Source: Scytalidium lignicola (taxonomy: Eukaryota; Ascomycota; Leotiomycetes). From it: 56,736 bases of DNA. The stretch spans positions 1 through 56,736 of the forward strand of contig NCSJ02000281.1 of NCBI GenBank assembly GCA_002812745.2, written 5' to 3'. The position numbers and the translations under genes were made by a program. Shown in pieces: positions 1 through 10,487 of the stretch. Each line of letters starts with the position of its first letter. Position 1 is the stretch's first letter. Below the pieces are notes generated by a model. It did no database searches, was not told where the DNA came from, and saw only the letters and a program-made list of their open reading frames with translations.

Positions 1-1910
1 GAGTAACACTTTACAATATATACACTCATTATCTATTCATCTTATATAATAAGGCTTAATAGGTTAAAAATATAAATATAAAGCCTTTTAGCATATTTTA
101 TGATTATACTGCCCTTTGAGAAGGTTCTTACGGATTTGTAAAAGTTTAATAACAGTCTGTAAAGTAAGTTTTATTATTGTGTTCTTGTTCCTTTTCCTTC
201 TTGTATGACATGATAAACAAATGAAGTTTGTTGATAAGTTGCCTTAAGTCTCTTAATAAGTTTGAAATAGTATATCTATATATTAAAGATCTTTAGCAAG
301 TGGTAATCAACTTCTTGTAGAGAATATTAGTTATCTTGTAAGCTAGTTAAAGGCTATATTAAAGCTCTTAAAGCTTGTTAATAAGCAATTATATATTCTT
401 AAGTGTTATTTTCCCAAGGTTTACAATTATGATCAAGGTTAACATTATACCTTCTTATTCAGTATAGATTTGACAATAGTATATAAGTCCTTTGTAAAAG
501 TTGTATAAGTAAGTATATACTTCTTTGAACATATGTTTAATAAGGTTATTAGCAATAAAATAGCCTTTTGCTAACCCTGTTAACATAGTAAAGAATATTT
601 TAATATAGAATTCCTCTAACAATTCTACCTATTCATAATAACTCTTAAAGATTATCAATTTATATTTAAAGCTATTAATTACTCTGTTATACTTCTGGTC
701 TTCTATGTATATCTTGACAATATCAAAGACTTATTTTATATACACAGACTAAGTTAAAGGTGATAATAATAGGCTAAGCTTGTGATAAGAGCTATAGTCT
801 TACTATAACTCATAAAATTGTTGATAGTCATTCTAAGAAGTTATAAAAGTTAGAAAAATGCTTAATTCCTAGCTTATGTACATTGAGTTAAGAACTTTGA
901 GGTTAACTTGAGTATTCATAAGTAAAGTATTTACAAGGAGTTTGATAACCACAGAAGTAATAAGTCCTTTCTAGAGGTTTAGAAGAGTATGTTAAAGGTC
1001 TTCCTTACTTTATAAGTGTTGTTTTTCCTCCTGTATAACATTCACAAGTGTTTAAGCGATTATAATATTCTTGTTGTTATACATCATTTATATGCCATTG
1101 TAATAAAGGTAGTTATGTAATTCTTATACCTCTTTTTAAGGAATAAACTTAAAGATATCAACTGTAAAGTCTTTAAAATCCTCTTAAAATAAGTCCTAAA
1201 GGTTTATATTACTTCGTCCATCAACATGATATTCATAGACTTTGATAGCTAGGAATTCTTGTATGTCTTTTGCAATAACATCACTAAGCTTTATTCCCTA
1301 TTCTCACTTCTTGATTAATGTCCTCTAGTTTACCCTTATAGTGTTCTCTGTCATTGTTACAGTGGTTTTTAGCCTAGTTTCCACTACGTTTCCTGTTGTT
1401 TCTTCCGTTTCCGCTATATTTCCTGTTATTCCTAAGCTTTACATTGTTATCTACTAGTACTAGCATAAGGCACTTGGGTAGTTAAAAAGCAAAGCTGGTT
1501 ACGCTTGAGTATAAGGAGTATTTACCTGCAAGTAATAAACTCCATAATCTTAGAAGCTTGGATAAATGTCTTTAAGGGTACAATGGCTTCTTAGTCTTCT
1601 TGATTGTTACAGTTCCGTAAGCTTCTAAATTCTCCTGTATACCTGTAAAGGCCTATAATTCCATAGTGAAAGTGAAAGTAAGGTGAAAGATTATAGTTTT
1701 GGTAGTTTGACATGTTGTTTCCAGTTTAGAATAAAAGATATAAAGAAAGTAGTAGTTTTTGAATAGAAATTGATAAAAATAAGAGGTAAAAGAATGGTTT
1801 TCAAATAGAATTGATTAATTAGCTAACTATACAACTCTGTAAGTAGACTATCTGATGTTCAACCGAATGTGTTGTTTTTGGCAAAAACAGGTTCAGCAAC
1901 AACAGCTATG
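1..1910. other. AT-rich block, no intact gene
   Basis: The stretch is very AT-rich and has no open frame of useful length on either strand. Read on the minus strand, 1280-1740 gives broken basic, asparagine-rich segments that could be a decayed retroelement gag, but no zinc knuckle, protease or polymerase motif is visible. I cannot assign an element family. It looks like RIP-eroded repeat DNA, by analogy with the eroded gene just downstream. Confidence 0.5.
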
Positions 1911-2100
1911 AAAAGGGACTGCCGAACGTCTTACTAATCAAGTTGTAATTGTTGAATGACTGTTTCCCCCTTCGACTAGGGTAAATTGCAACTTTGTAAG
2001 GGGACTACTGAATGTCCTACCGAACAAGTCGTAATCTCCTGAGATTCAGCTTTAAAAGGGGACCACCGAATGTCCTACCAATTAAACGATAATCTCTTGA
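1911..2100. repeat. Three imperfect direct repeats
   Basis: Three related units of about 45 bp start near 1911, 1997 and 2053. Each has the pattern aaGGGGACtaCCGAATGTCCTAC followed by caagtcGTAATcTCcTGA-like sequence. The copies differ mostly by transitions, as expected for RIP or ordinary decay. Spacing is uneven (about 86 and 56 bp), so this is a loose array, not a strict tandem repeat. The following 2101-2622 is AT-rich non-coding sequence with a short GCGAAG/CTTCGC hairpin near 2219. Confidence 0.6.
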
Positions 2101-2622
2101 TCTGTATGTACAAACTAATCAGTGTCGGTTCATCTGTAGTATGAAGTACGGTATGCAATTATATGTAATATACTTGTTGTGCTATTCCATGGTTGTTGTA
2201 CGTTTAGGGGTAGGAGGGCGAAGTTGTAGGAGCTTCGCTCGTTCTTACTACCTAATCGGGACTAGCTTACAGGGGCATGTGAATATCATGTGTATGTAAC
2301 CACTATTCTACCAACACTAATATATCACTGATTGCAAAACAAAAAAAAAAGGAGATAGAGTTTAAAATATAGCATAAAATAAAAATAAATAAATAAAAAG
2401 CTCTTAATCCAGTCATTTACAAGTTGTATTATATATATATAATAAAGGCTTTATGTACATTTTCCATTTATTCGTCTAAGACGTATGTATGCCTCATTCA
2501 TCATTCCACAATTTTTCCTCAAAAATATGAAAAAAAAAGTATATATATATATACTTTTAGGGAATGAATCTTGATTTTCATCGTTTCTCGACCCAGGCCA
2601 AGTTTTTTCGAGAATCATATAT

Positions 2623-4335
2623 TTACTGGAAGACCTTAACGTAGTTGACAGTCCAGTATGTATCGGCGAAAGCGCTTGGGTTGGCAGCGACAAAAGCCTG
2701 GCAAGAACTTGCTTGCGACGCGTATGCTCCTGAGCTCCAGACAGCTTGCTGGCCAGCCCAGTCACCACAGAAGGTGGTGTCAAACACAATCTGTATCTAG
2801 GAGAAGTGGAAGTCGATGTTGTATCCAGAGCCTCCGTTGAAAGAGACAGCTGGAGTGCCCTAATTGTTGGGGTTGGGGAAATTGCTGTTAACATTTCCCA
2901 GGATAGAATTGTAGGGGAAGAACCAGACCTTGATGGCGGAAGATGTCCATTGCATGGCGTAGACTCATCTCTTGATGTTAAAGCTAAATCTTTAGTTTTG
3001 AGCATTACTGGTAAAGACATTATAACTTATAAACGTTGTTGTTATAATCTGAGCTGTTAAGGTTGATATTAGGTTTTTAATCATTGGTGTTGATAGTACA
3101 GCTACCGAAAGTACAAATAGCAATAATGTTTGTAGTCTGTTTATTAACACTTTTGATAATATTAATCTTACTGTTATTAAGCTAGTTAAGTCTTGTTATC
3201 TACTAGGTGGGCTGGGCTTTACGGGCATTTAGTATATGTTAAATATTAACAAGGAAAAGACTATATATATAAGTAGCATTAATAATAAGATAGACTGATT
3301 AATGACTATTTGTTAAGTTTATAGTAGTGTAATTAACTTTTATGTAGATTTGATTGTTATTTATGTTAATCAAGCTAGCAGTTTAAGCTTAGGATTGGCT
3401 GACATATTAGACGTAGCCATAGATTGGATTGCCATTAGTGAAGAAACTCCATTTATTGAAGAAATTGGCCGAGCTCTAGTTGTGCTTAAGAATATATATA
3501 AGCATTAGCTGGCTTCCTAACGACATGGTGGTAAGGGATGAACTGCCGCTCTTTTAGTAGACGTCGAGGCGATTTGTACTTCTATAAGTCCCCCCCGAGT
3601 TATCATTGTAAGCCATGTTATATCTAGCACTTTTATCAAGAGCTGGACTATTACTGTTTGTGAAAGTATTTTTACACCCTTTCCTTCTTAGTCATTGTAA
3701 CGATAAAATATTAATGAGTTATTAACACTTATAATATTCGCTTGTGTATTCAGTACTAGTAATACTAAAACCGGCATTTGAACAGGTTATCTAACATCCT
3801 TCATTAGTCATACCTTCGTTGACTGCTTCAGCCGTACCAAGCGTTTGGCCGTTGATATTGTCAGTATAGCAGCCTTTAAAGGATTAACTAGGTAGAAGAT
3901 TATCACTTGATAGTGCTAAGGATAAGTACTAGTAGAGGATCAGACGGTTAGATTTATCACAAGTCTTACTTTCGTTACTATCACAGGCCATGTTGCAGCC
4001 TGCATTACCGCCAGGAGCCGGACTACTTCCATTTTGAAGAGCATTACTACAGTCTTTCATGATGAGGATAGTTATGTACGTTATGAATGATGACAAGGGA
4101 TTAGAGAGGGAATTGGAAGCAAGAGATGGGAAAGACATACAGTATTCATCTACATATTCAACACCGGCAAGCGAGTAGCCAGCTGCGAGGCAAGTTTATT
4201 GACATACCTCAACTATTATTTGGTTTGGACTACCTGGTATGCCAGCAGCATAGGGCAGAGAACGGGCATTGACACTATCAGTATGCCTAGAGAGCTCCAG
4301 CCGAGGCGCTGGCAATGTTCTCTCCAACTAAAACA
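2623..4335 (-). pseudogene. RIP-degraded WSC-WSC-GH16 beta-glucanase gene
   Basis: Reading from 4335 downward, a first WSC-like domain covers about 4320-3929 (phrases CLAAGYSLAGVEY, then CSNALQNGSSPAPGG, GCNMAC, SNRL). A second covers about 3860-3560 (GCYTDNINGQTLGTAEAV, TCSNAGFSITSTEY, NSNSPALDKS). A GH16 catalytic domain follows: FFNKWSFFTNGNP and YVSQS near 3400-3470, the active-site remnant near 3150-3171, then VWFFPYNS, FDTTFCGDWAG and ANPSAFADTYWTVNYVKV ending at a TAA at 2623-2625. An intron interrupts WSC1 at about 4135-4050. Intact relatives would be secreted endo-1,3(4)-beta-glucanases with wall-binding WSC modules. Many stops are TAG/TAA/TGA where family members have Trp, Gln or Arg. 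The GH16 acidic motif reads K-I-N-I-I-K instead of E-I-D-I-x-E, all by G-to-A changes. It cannot encode active enzyme. Confidence 0.8.
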
Positions 4336-4984
4336 AAAATAGTGCTTGCTTTTTAACTAGTTTTAGACTACAATAGTATGTTCTTCTGTAACCTGAACCT
4401 TACTTGGACTTTTGATTCTTGAAATTTTAAACTTTTTAAGTGATTTTGAGGAAGGATTTACGGGTGATCTAGGCCCAGTTTTAGAAACAGCTTAGGGACA
4501 ACTATTGAAATAATATTCCGCTTAGGTTTTTTAGTACTCAAATTAGAATAAGACTGGGATCAATCAATATGTATACATATACCAACATTTGAGGAAGATC
4601 AAGATGGATTAATTCCAACATTGCATCTCTGTATACTGGGTTTTCAAGCACCTCTATACAATTGGAACCTAGGCACTATTCCGACTTCAATAAAATGTTT
4701 TTATCTTTTTGTTTTCTAGGGGCGGCTTACCTGCTCGTAGCAGCTCAGCGCCCAATTTCTTCGTGTTGTGTCCTTCACTGGAGGCAAAGAGCTGCACCGT
4801 ACTACATTATCAACCGCCCATTGATCATGGGCGGTCGGCTAATTTCACATTCTAGGAGCAATATCAAGTCATTAACGACTATTTTTGACCTCTATATAGA
4901 GACTTATTTCATTTTATCAAGGGGATGAGTCAAAGAGGTTCACAGGTTTAGTAGTATTTTGCCCTTATCAACTGAGATACCGGT
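4336..4984. other. Intergenic, no gene recognised
   Basis: There is no supported gene. A plus-strand open frame at 4662-4928 (88 codons) matches no family I know and shows no codon or motif support. A hairpin at 4813-4835 has perfect 9-bp arms (ACCGCCCAT / ATGGGCGGT) around a 5-nt loop. Confidence 0.4.
4813..4835. repeat. GC-rich 9-bp hairpin
   Basis: The sequence shows ACCGCCCAT, loop TGATC, then ATGGGCGGT, a perfect 9-bp inverted repeat in AT-rich surroundings. No gene end is evident beside it, so its role is unknown. It could be a mobile-element terminus or chance. Confidence 0.5.
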
Positions 4985-5195
4985 ATGTCATTGCTTCTCT
5001 GACATTTGGTTTCTAAAAGGAGCTTACAGAACTTATACCCCTTACAAAAGATCTCCATGGCTTGATTGTCGGCATCAAACATCGCTATCTCGGTGACAGT
5101 TTTCCCCTTGGCTGGACCTCTTACAGGAATCTTGGCTTCGATATCTTACCCTAGACAACATTGCATTTAACATCAGTAGCTTTATTGGTTATGTT
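4985..5195 (+). pseudogene. Fragment of a serine carboxypeptidase S28-like gene
   Basis: The plus-strand translation gives ELTELIPLTKDLHGLIVGI, then KHRYLGDSFPL, and after a one-step frame change DLLQESWLRYLTLDN followed by IAFNISSFIGYV. This order resembles the segment of peptidase family S28 that contains the EHRY-x-G-x-S-x-P stretch and the following LRYLT motif. The Glu of EHRY is Lys here, a G-to-A change. The catalytic Ser region and both ends are absent, so only a short decayed fragment remains. The family call rests on motif memory and needs a profile search. Confidence 0.5.
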
Positions 5196-5205
5196 TGAAG
5201 TGTCG

Positions 5206-5322
5206 TACTAAGACTATTATTCCGAAGTCGCAAGCAAGTTAACTAACTTGCTGTGCTAGATCAACGATAAGGAGATACAACAGGTTTGTCAACTAGGACT
5301 ATTATCCCGAGGCTGCAAGCAA
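5206..5322. repeat. Two diverged direct repeats of about 32 bp
   Basis: Copies at 5206-5238 and 5291-5322 share the frame ACTAgGACTATTATcCCGAgGctGCAAGCAAG. The differences are mainly transitions. They lie 85 bp apart in the gap between the S28 fragment and the HET gene terminus. Confidence 0.6.
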
Positions 5323-5465
5323 GATCATGAGTCCATTTGAGAAACTGCAGCAGCAACTAAAAGCAGGTGCGTAATTCCTATGAAACTAGTTTTCCCACGA
5401 AACCAAGATCCTTTAACTTGAAACCTCATAAGGAGCTGGGTTAGAATTGCTTCTAAAATCTCACA

Positions 5466-7658
5466 TTAACTAAAACAAATCGCCTCCTTTTGGGGTTTAA
5501 AAGATTGAGTAATATTGCACATATATGGCTGGGTAATTTCCCCCGGAGATTTCTCAGTCATATATACTTGAAGATGAAGTAAACCGATACGTTTCACAAT
5601 ATTTCCATCTCTCTCAAACACTATTGCAACTTCGCCCTCGCCCTCGTTCAGGGATGGCGAGATAGCCTCGAATTGATTCGTCAGGAGACTTGATAGAGAG
5701 TTTGTTCCAAGATCTGATATGAATTCCAAGATATTATTCTGGAGAACCTTTCCTGTTTGAGGATCAACATCAGGGATATAATATGCCTGACCCTTCCGAT
5801 CCGTTCGTTTCAGAAATGGGCCAACCTTAAACACCCAACCCTCTATACAGAGACGAGGAGCCAACGCAGAAGGTGGTAATGATAACCCTCCTGTCAGAAC
5901 AAAATCACACCAGTCAACCTCCCGATTGTCTGGGGTCAAAATTCTCACGTCACTATCCAAAGCAATGTTCTTTTTGGGTGTCCACCATGTACTTAGTTGG
6001 ATTCCAGCATCGACTCCAAGCCAAGACCAGCTCGGGAATCCCTCACGTGTAGACCCTTTCCTGAAAACACTATCTGAAATATTCCAGCATAATCCTCCCC
6101 ACAGTGCTTCTAGGAGCTGATCTTTAGTACATTCTTGAGGAGGCCTTGGAAGGCGAATAGGCACTCCCCAGAGATGGTAACAGTTCGCGTTGGCTGCGCA
6201 CCAAGCAGATAGGACCCCAGAAAATGCATTAAGCGCGTCACTGCTGTATGTCATTTGTCGCTGGGTATATTTGAAAATGAGTTTGCTGATGCCGTCCGGT
6301 GTCTGTATGCTACTCTTCTGTTCCACACCGCGTCTGAATTCCTCGTTATCCTCCGGGCTTATTGGATGAGTCAGGTGCTCAAAACATTCGGCTTCAAAGC
6401 AGTGAAAGGAAACCTCATAATCGGTGAAAATAAGCAATCTTTGAGATAGGACAGACTCCTGGAATGTCCAAGCACGAGTGTTCCATTTTGCATTTTTAAA
6501 TGCGTCTTTTTGCAATTGGTGGATGGCCCCTGACACTAGGACTCTAGCCCCAACTCGACCAATAATTTGACCCTTGCGAAGTCTACTTCTGCTGACACCG
6601 GGAAGACCATAATGTGGATCTGATCCGGAAGCTGCTACTATGGTCACCAAGGCGCTGCGGTATATCTGTTCCATGGCTCGAACTTGAGTCATTTTGTGGG
6701 CTGGGTCGTCTTGCCAAACGCAATAACGATCCACCCAGAGGTATCTCATACCCATCTTGAGAGCCACCGTCATAGAATCCACGATTGTGGGTGGTAAATC
6801 GGACGGAAGAGATGGATAGGTGTATTTTTCTAGAGGTCCTTGTCCCCAGACGTAACTGAGGGCTGCGTAACGCATGCCTGGCTTTGCAGAGACCAGAATG
6901 TGGGATTCGCAGTCAATCAGTTTCATATAAGGATTTGGTGTATCAGCTGGGCGTTGACATCCCGCATGTGTATCTACACAATATGTAAGCCATGACTGAA
7001 GAAGCCGATAGTCAATCTTGTCGGGCTGAACCAGAATATTACGGAACAAAGGCCCTTCATTGAATGCGCTATCCGTAGCCTCAACAATGTATGTCCCCGA
7101 GTTAACGACTGGAATCCTGATTATGTCCGCATAAACACGCGGGATATTTGAAAACCATCCTGATTCACATTCATAAGCTACACGTTCCAGGGTATTTCTT
7201 CCTTTAATGACAAGAAGCCAGACCGACGCCGGATCCAAGGAGGATGTTGCTCCCAAAGCCTCAGCTTGATCTTCCAAGTTGCTAGCGGCCCCTGCAGTGC
7301 GAAGCATGAAACGACTTGATGTTGTGGCCAGAGTGAAACCATCCCCATCTTGAGGCTTAGACACTGATAGATTATTAGACGGGATTGCAGGGAAGGCGGA
7401 TGAGGGAATGGGGCAACGTTGTGCAATAGAAGCGATTTTCCTGATGAAAAAGCAAAAGTCACAAGGATCATCATTCATATCAAGGGACTGAGTGGTGAAT
7501 GTGTGGACCTTCCGAATATACTCGGACCATGGTGTGTTTCCTGGAGTGTTGAGCGGAGGAAGTCCCTCGAACTGGGCTGCGTCAAAAATTGTATCAATAT
7601 CAGGTGCAGGACATGTCTTGCACCGTCGATGGGGTTCATTCTGCCAGGCTGTATACAT
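5466..7658 (-). CDS. HET-domain (heterokaryon incompatibility) protein, 730 aa
   Basis: A single uninterrupted frame encodes 730 residues. The HET core begins near residue 264 with YAALSYVWG, followed by the family's second block at about 305-318 (MRYLWVDRYCVWQDD) and MEQIYRSALVTIVAASG at about 329-344. The N-terminal third (residues 1-235) has the Cys/His-containing lead-in often seen before HET domains (CKTCPAPD, PCDFCFF, WLTYCVDTHAGCQ). HET proteins act in allorecognition and regulated cell death after hyphal fusion; the exact partner and trigger here are unknown. No NACHT, ankyrin or WD repeats follow, so this is a stand-alone type. There is no signal peptide. The gene is intact although it sits between decayed sequences. 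Confidence 0.92.
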   Translation of the reverse strand: MYTAWQNEPHRRCKTCPAPDIDTIFDAAQFEGLPPLNTPGNTPWSEYIRKVHTFTTQSLDMNDDPCDFCFFIRKIASIAQRCPIPSSAFPAIPSNNLSVSKPQDGDGFTLATTSSRFMLRTAGAASNLEDQAEALGATSSLDPASVWLLVIKGRNTLERVAYECESGWFSNIPRVYADIIRIPVVNSGTYIVEATDSAFNEGPLFRNILVQPDKIDYRLLQSWLTYCVDTHAGCQRPADTPNPYMKLIDCESHILVSAKPGMRYAALSYVWGQGPLEKYTYPSLPSDLPPTIVDSMTVALKMGMRYLWVDRYCVWQDDPAHKMTQVRAMEQIYRSALVTIVAASGSDPHYGLPGVSRSRLRKGQIIGRVGARVLVSGAIHQLQKDAFKNAKWNTRAWTFQESVLSQRLLIFTDYEVSFHCFEAECFEHLTHPISPEDNEEFRRGVEQKSSIQTPDGISKLIFKYTQRQMTYSSDALNAFSGVLSAWCAANANCYHLWGVPIRLPRPPQECTKDQLLEALWGGLCWNISDSVFRKGSTREGFPSWSWLGVDAGIQLSTWWTPKKNIALDSDVRILTPDNREVDWCDFVLTGGLSLPPSALAPRLCIEGWVFKVGPFLKRTDRKGQAYYIPDVDPQTGKVLQNNILEFISDLGTNSLSSLLTNQFEAISPSLNEGEGEVAIVFERDGNIVKRIGLLHLQVYMTEKSPGEITQPYMCNITQSFKPQKEAICFS

Positions 7659-7824
7659 AGTGGTGTTGAAGAGGCGATTTACAAGCGGGGAAATTATTAA
7701 TAATGTTGAAGGACTCCCAGGGCTCGTATTAATTATTTAGAACTTCTCGGTAATTCCTTCATTTACCCCAGTGTGTACGGAGGTCGCGGTCAACCAAGTC
7801 GGGAATACAGGGGCATTTTATGCC

Positions 7825-7915
7825 ATTAAGCCCTGTAGCCTTTACCATAGGGGTTAACACCACTGTATTATAGTGGGCCCCTCACTAAAACCCACTATAA
7901 TACAGGGCCTTAAGC
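7825..7915. repeat. Nested inverted repeat (possible MITE remnant)
   Basis: CTGTATTATAGTGGG at 7863-7877 is perfectly complementary to CCCACTATAATACAG at 7891-7905, leaving a 13-nt loop. Imperfect outer arms continue outward (TTAAGCCCTGTA near 7827-7838 against TACAGGGCCTTAA near 7901-7913). The whole could fold into a long hairpin. No ORF lies inside. Size and structure fit a miniature inverted-repeat element or its solo terminus, but no target-site duplication is obvious. Confidence 0.6.
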
Positions 7916-8699
7916 CTATAAACTTGATTTTAGCAAGTGTTTATGTACATACGCCGGACTGGTTGGCTTGAACGACGGATTTGTCCTCCGCAATATTTCC
8001 AACGTTCTAGGGGAGCACAACGATAAGGCGTTCGACCAGGTAACTTACGATGACATGGCTGTCGTGTCCGAGATTGGAGTGGAGCTCCCCGAAGAAGAGG
8101 TTGCGCCGAAACCACTCGCCGCCTGCATATCAATTATAATGGGGATATCTGCTCTCATGAACTGACCGTTGTGCTTGGAGCTATTACCATTACTGGATTG
8201 ATCATCGGAGCCAGCGCCATGGGTTGGAGCGTTACAGGACAACCCTCTGCAACGTTCCTCCCAGCATCATTTTGTGAGTTTTGGGGTTCCTGCCCCAGCA
8301 CAGCGGGGTCGTGGGCCTTGTGGATGAAGTTCAGGTTTTGTTGTTATCAGGGTCATCTAAGGTGCTAACGTCCAGGGCATGAACGGTAGGACAAGCTAAT
8401 AGTGACGATGCGACGATCTAGATCTGAGATTACCTGTCAGTTGAATGATCTAAAGGTCCATAGCCAAGATAATCACGCCTTATGATAACCTACCCCTGAT
8501 CATCCGGAGTGATCCTCATGTAGCGATTATCGCCCTACTACACTAGAACGAAACTACAGAGCAGGCTACGATAAGAGTATTGGGCGACATAATGATACTG
8601 TAACCCTTGTCGCATGGTCGTCTTTTTCATAATACAGTATACTGTTGAATCTATGCATGAAATTGTTTAACGAAATTTGAATTAATCAACGTCACCATG
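7916..8699. other. Non-AT-rich stretch, no recognised gene
   Basis: Base composition is balanced here, unlike the flanking blocks, and both strands have short open frames (for example plus 7968-8165 and 8171-8368, minus 7930-8133). None shows a known motif, and the two plus frames do not join by an obvious intron. A fragment of an unrecognised gene is possible. I assign no function. Confidence 0.35.
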
Positions 8700-8890
8700 G
8701 AAGGTTCTGCAACTACTTTCTGATACTACTACTCTTTGATACCAATATCCTTTTTCAACTACTACATTTTAGTACCAGTACCGTTCTTATTTGTACTAAC
8801 ACGTTTTTGAGTTCTGCAGATTTATTAGTACCAGTACCCTTCTTATTCTCACAGATTTATTTTAATACCAGTACCTTTCTTAATCGTTGG
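8700..8890. repeat. Minisatellite-like array of TAGTACCAGTACCCTTCTTA units
   Basis: About four imperfect units of roughly 45 bp are present, each built as TTCTGCAGATTTATTAGTAC followed by CAGTACCCTTCTTA, with unit ends near 8760, 8797, 8845 and 8882. A related array lies at 13175-13395, beyond the lipase and regulator genes. AT-rich spacer 8891-9115 follows with no gene. Confidence 0.65.
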
Positions 8891-9115
8891 TAATTTATAC
8901 ATAGTAGATTTCTATCATAGCTAACAAAAGTTATATGTTTTATTTATGAAGTATAAAGAAAGTCGATGTATTTGATGCAAAGGAAAAATCAACCAAAAAC
9001 ACAAAGAACAGAAGAAGATTATAAGACCCACACATTGTCCATTCCTCATCTCGGCTACCCTAGAGTTTACACTAGATATTGTTTCGTGTTACTTTCTTCT
9101 GCCTCCAGAACCCCT

Positions 9116-10487
9116 TCATTGAGGCGATGTATCGATAGCTACAGTAACATTTTTAATCATGCACCCCACGGTCTGATATTTGCTAGCGTAGCTACCATCA
9201 AGAACAGCGCTCAAGAATGCAAAAGCATTCGCTTCTTCATTGATGTATTCCGCCAAATGCCCGCCCTCCGTATTTCGTCGATATAGGATGTTTGCGCCAA
9301 CAGCACAGTATCGCTCAACCAAGATGTCAGTATCTGCTACTGGTGAAAGCTCATCGTTAATAGCTTTATACGCAAAAACGGGCATAGAAGGCACGCCATG
9401 GTAACCCATGAATCCATCGCGATAGATCCGCGCTGTTACTATAGGAGATTGAAGGAAAGAATCACCAGACGTGAAATAGTCGAAAACATTCTGGTTGGCG
9501 AAAACGACTTGATCGACTGTTGTATTCTGCTTGCGAGCGGCAAAGAAAGTAGTTGCATTGTAAGTTCCGGAGGTTTTGAGCTGGCTTATCAAATATTGCT
9601 CAAAGGCAGCATCCTGGCTCGCCATACCAAGGAGCCCATTCACTGCTGTCTCCATGAAGGGCGAACTATTGACTGCCCCCAGAACGCTCGTAGTGTTAGG
9701 TGTCAGACCGCCAACTGCAATGCCAGAGATGTTCAGCTCCGGTGCATATTGAACTTGTAGCTCCGCAGCCCACTCACTGGCCAAGGCTCCGCCAGAGTAG
9801 CCCCAAAGTGCATACTTGGCGTTGCTCTTGAGACCAAAGCCTGGACTTAGGACTGCGCGGAGAGAATCAATTGTTGCGTGGCCAGATTGCACACCAGCAG
9901 TGAAAGAGGCGAGGGGTCCTTCATAGTCAGGTAAGTTAACAAACCAACCTAAACCTAGGGCCATGGGGATTGGAGGATCTACGATAGACCCGTTATAAAA
10001 CGTATAGCTTGGACTCATGTCAACACTAGCGCTGTCGTCTACGGCAAATTAGTTACAGCATGCAAAAGGAACACTGACACTCACAGGAGACTTGATAGGA
10101 GAGGAGGGTAGAGCCGGAAGACACGATGGTACTATTAGCAGTGAGGCCTGTAGCCATTGACTCTGGGACAAGAAGTGTAGTGACGGCCCAAGAAGGCTTG
10201 TAGTTGCTATCTGTCGTTCTGTAAAGGATGTTGTAGGCAGCGGAGCAATTGGAAATCCCTTCTGCTAGCCCCGGCGCAGTGCGGACCCTGAGTACTGCGC
10301 CTGGAGATGCGACTTCATACCCGGAAGGCGCGGTGTAGAATGGGTCTTTGCTAGGTGGTAGAGGTGGCACAGGAGCTGTTGAGATGGGTAAGTGTGTACA
10401 TGCTTCGTTCGTGGGCGTCACGGCAAAGGTCGTCCATAGTAGAGAGCTCACGATCAATAGAGTGCGTGAGGCAGAAATTAGGGCCAT
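9116..10487 (-). CDS. Secretory lipase (LIP family), 441 aa, two exons
   Basis: Exon 1 is 10487-10085 and exon 2 is 10038-9116, separated by a 46-bp intron (donor GTGAGT, acceptor CCGTAG). Joining them restores SYQVSYDSASVD, typical of the fungal secretory lipase family (Pfam LIP). The first about 22 residues are a hydrophobic signal peptide (MALISASRTLLIVSSLLW). The nucleophile motif GYSGG places Ser at about residue 216; an Asp in NDELSP (about 363) and a His in EGGH (about 395) complete a plausible triad. Paired cysteines in mature sequence fit secretion. Expected activity is extracellular triacylglycerol or ester hydrolysis. The gene is transcribed away from the Zn2Cys6 regulator at 11147. 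It appears intact. Confidence 0.9.

Noticed and set aside
2451..3060. Long open frames on both strands (189 and 104 codons)
   Set aside because: They are frame shadows of the decayed GH16 gene; the true frame is a third one with stops, which carries the recognisable GH16 motifs.
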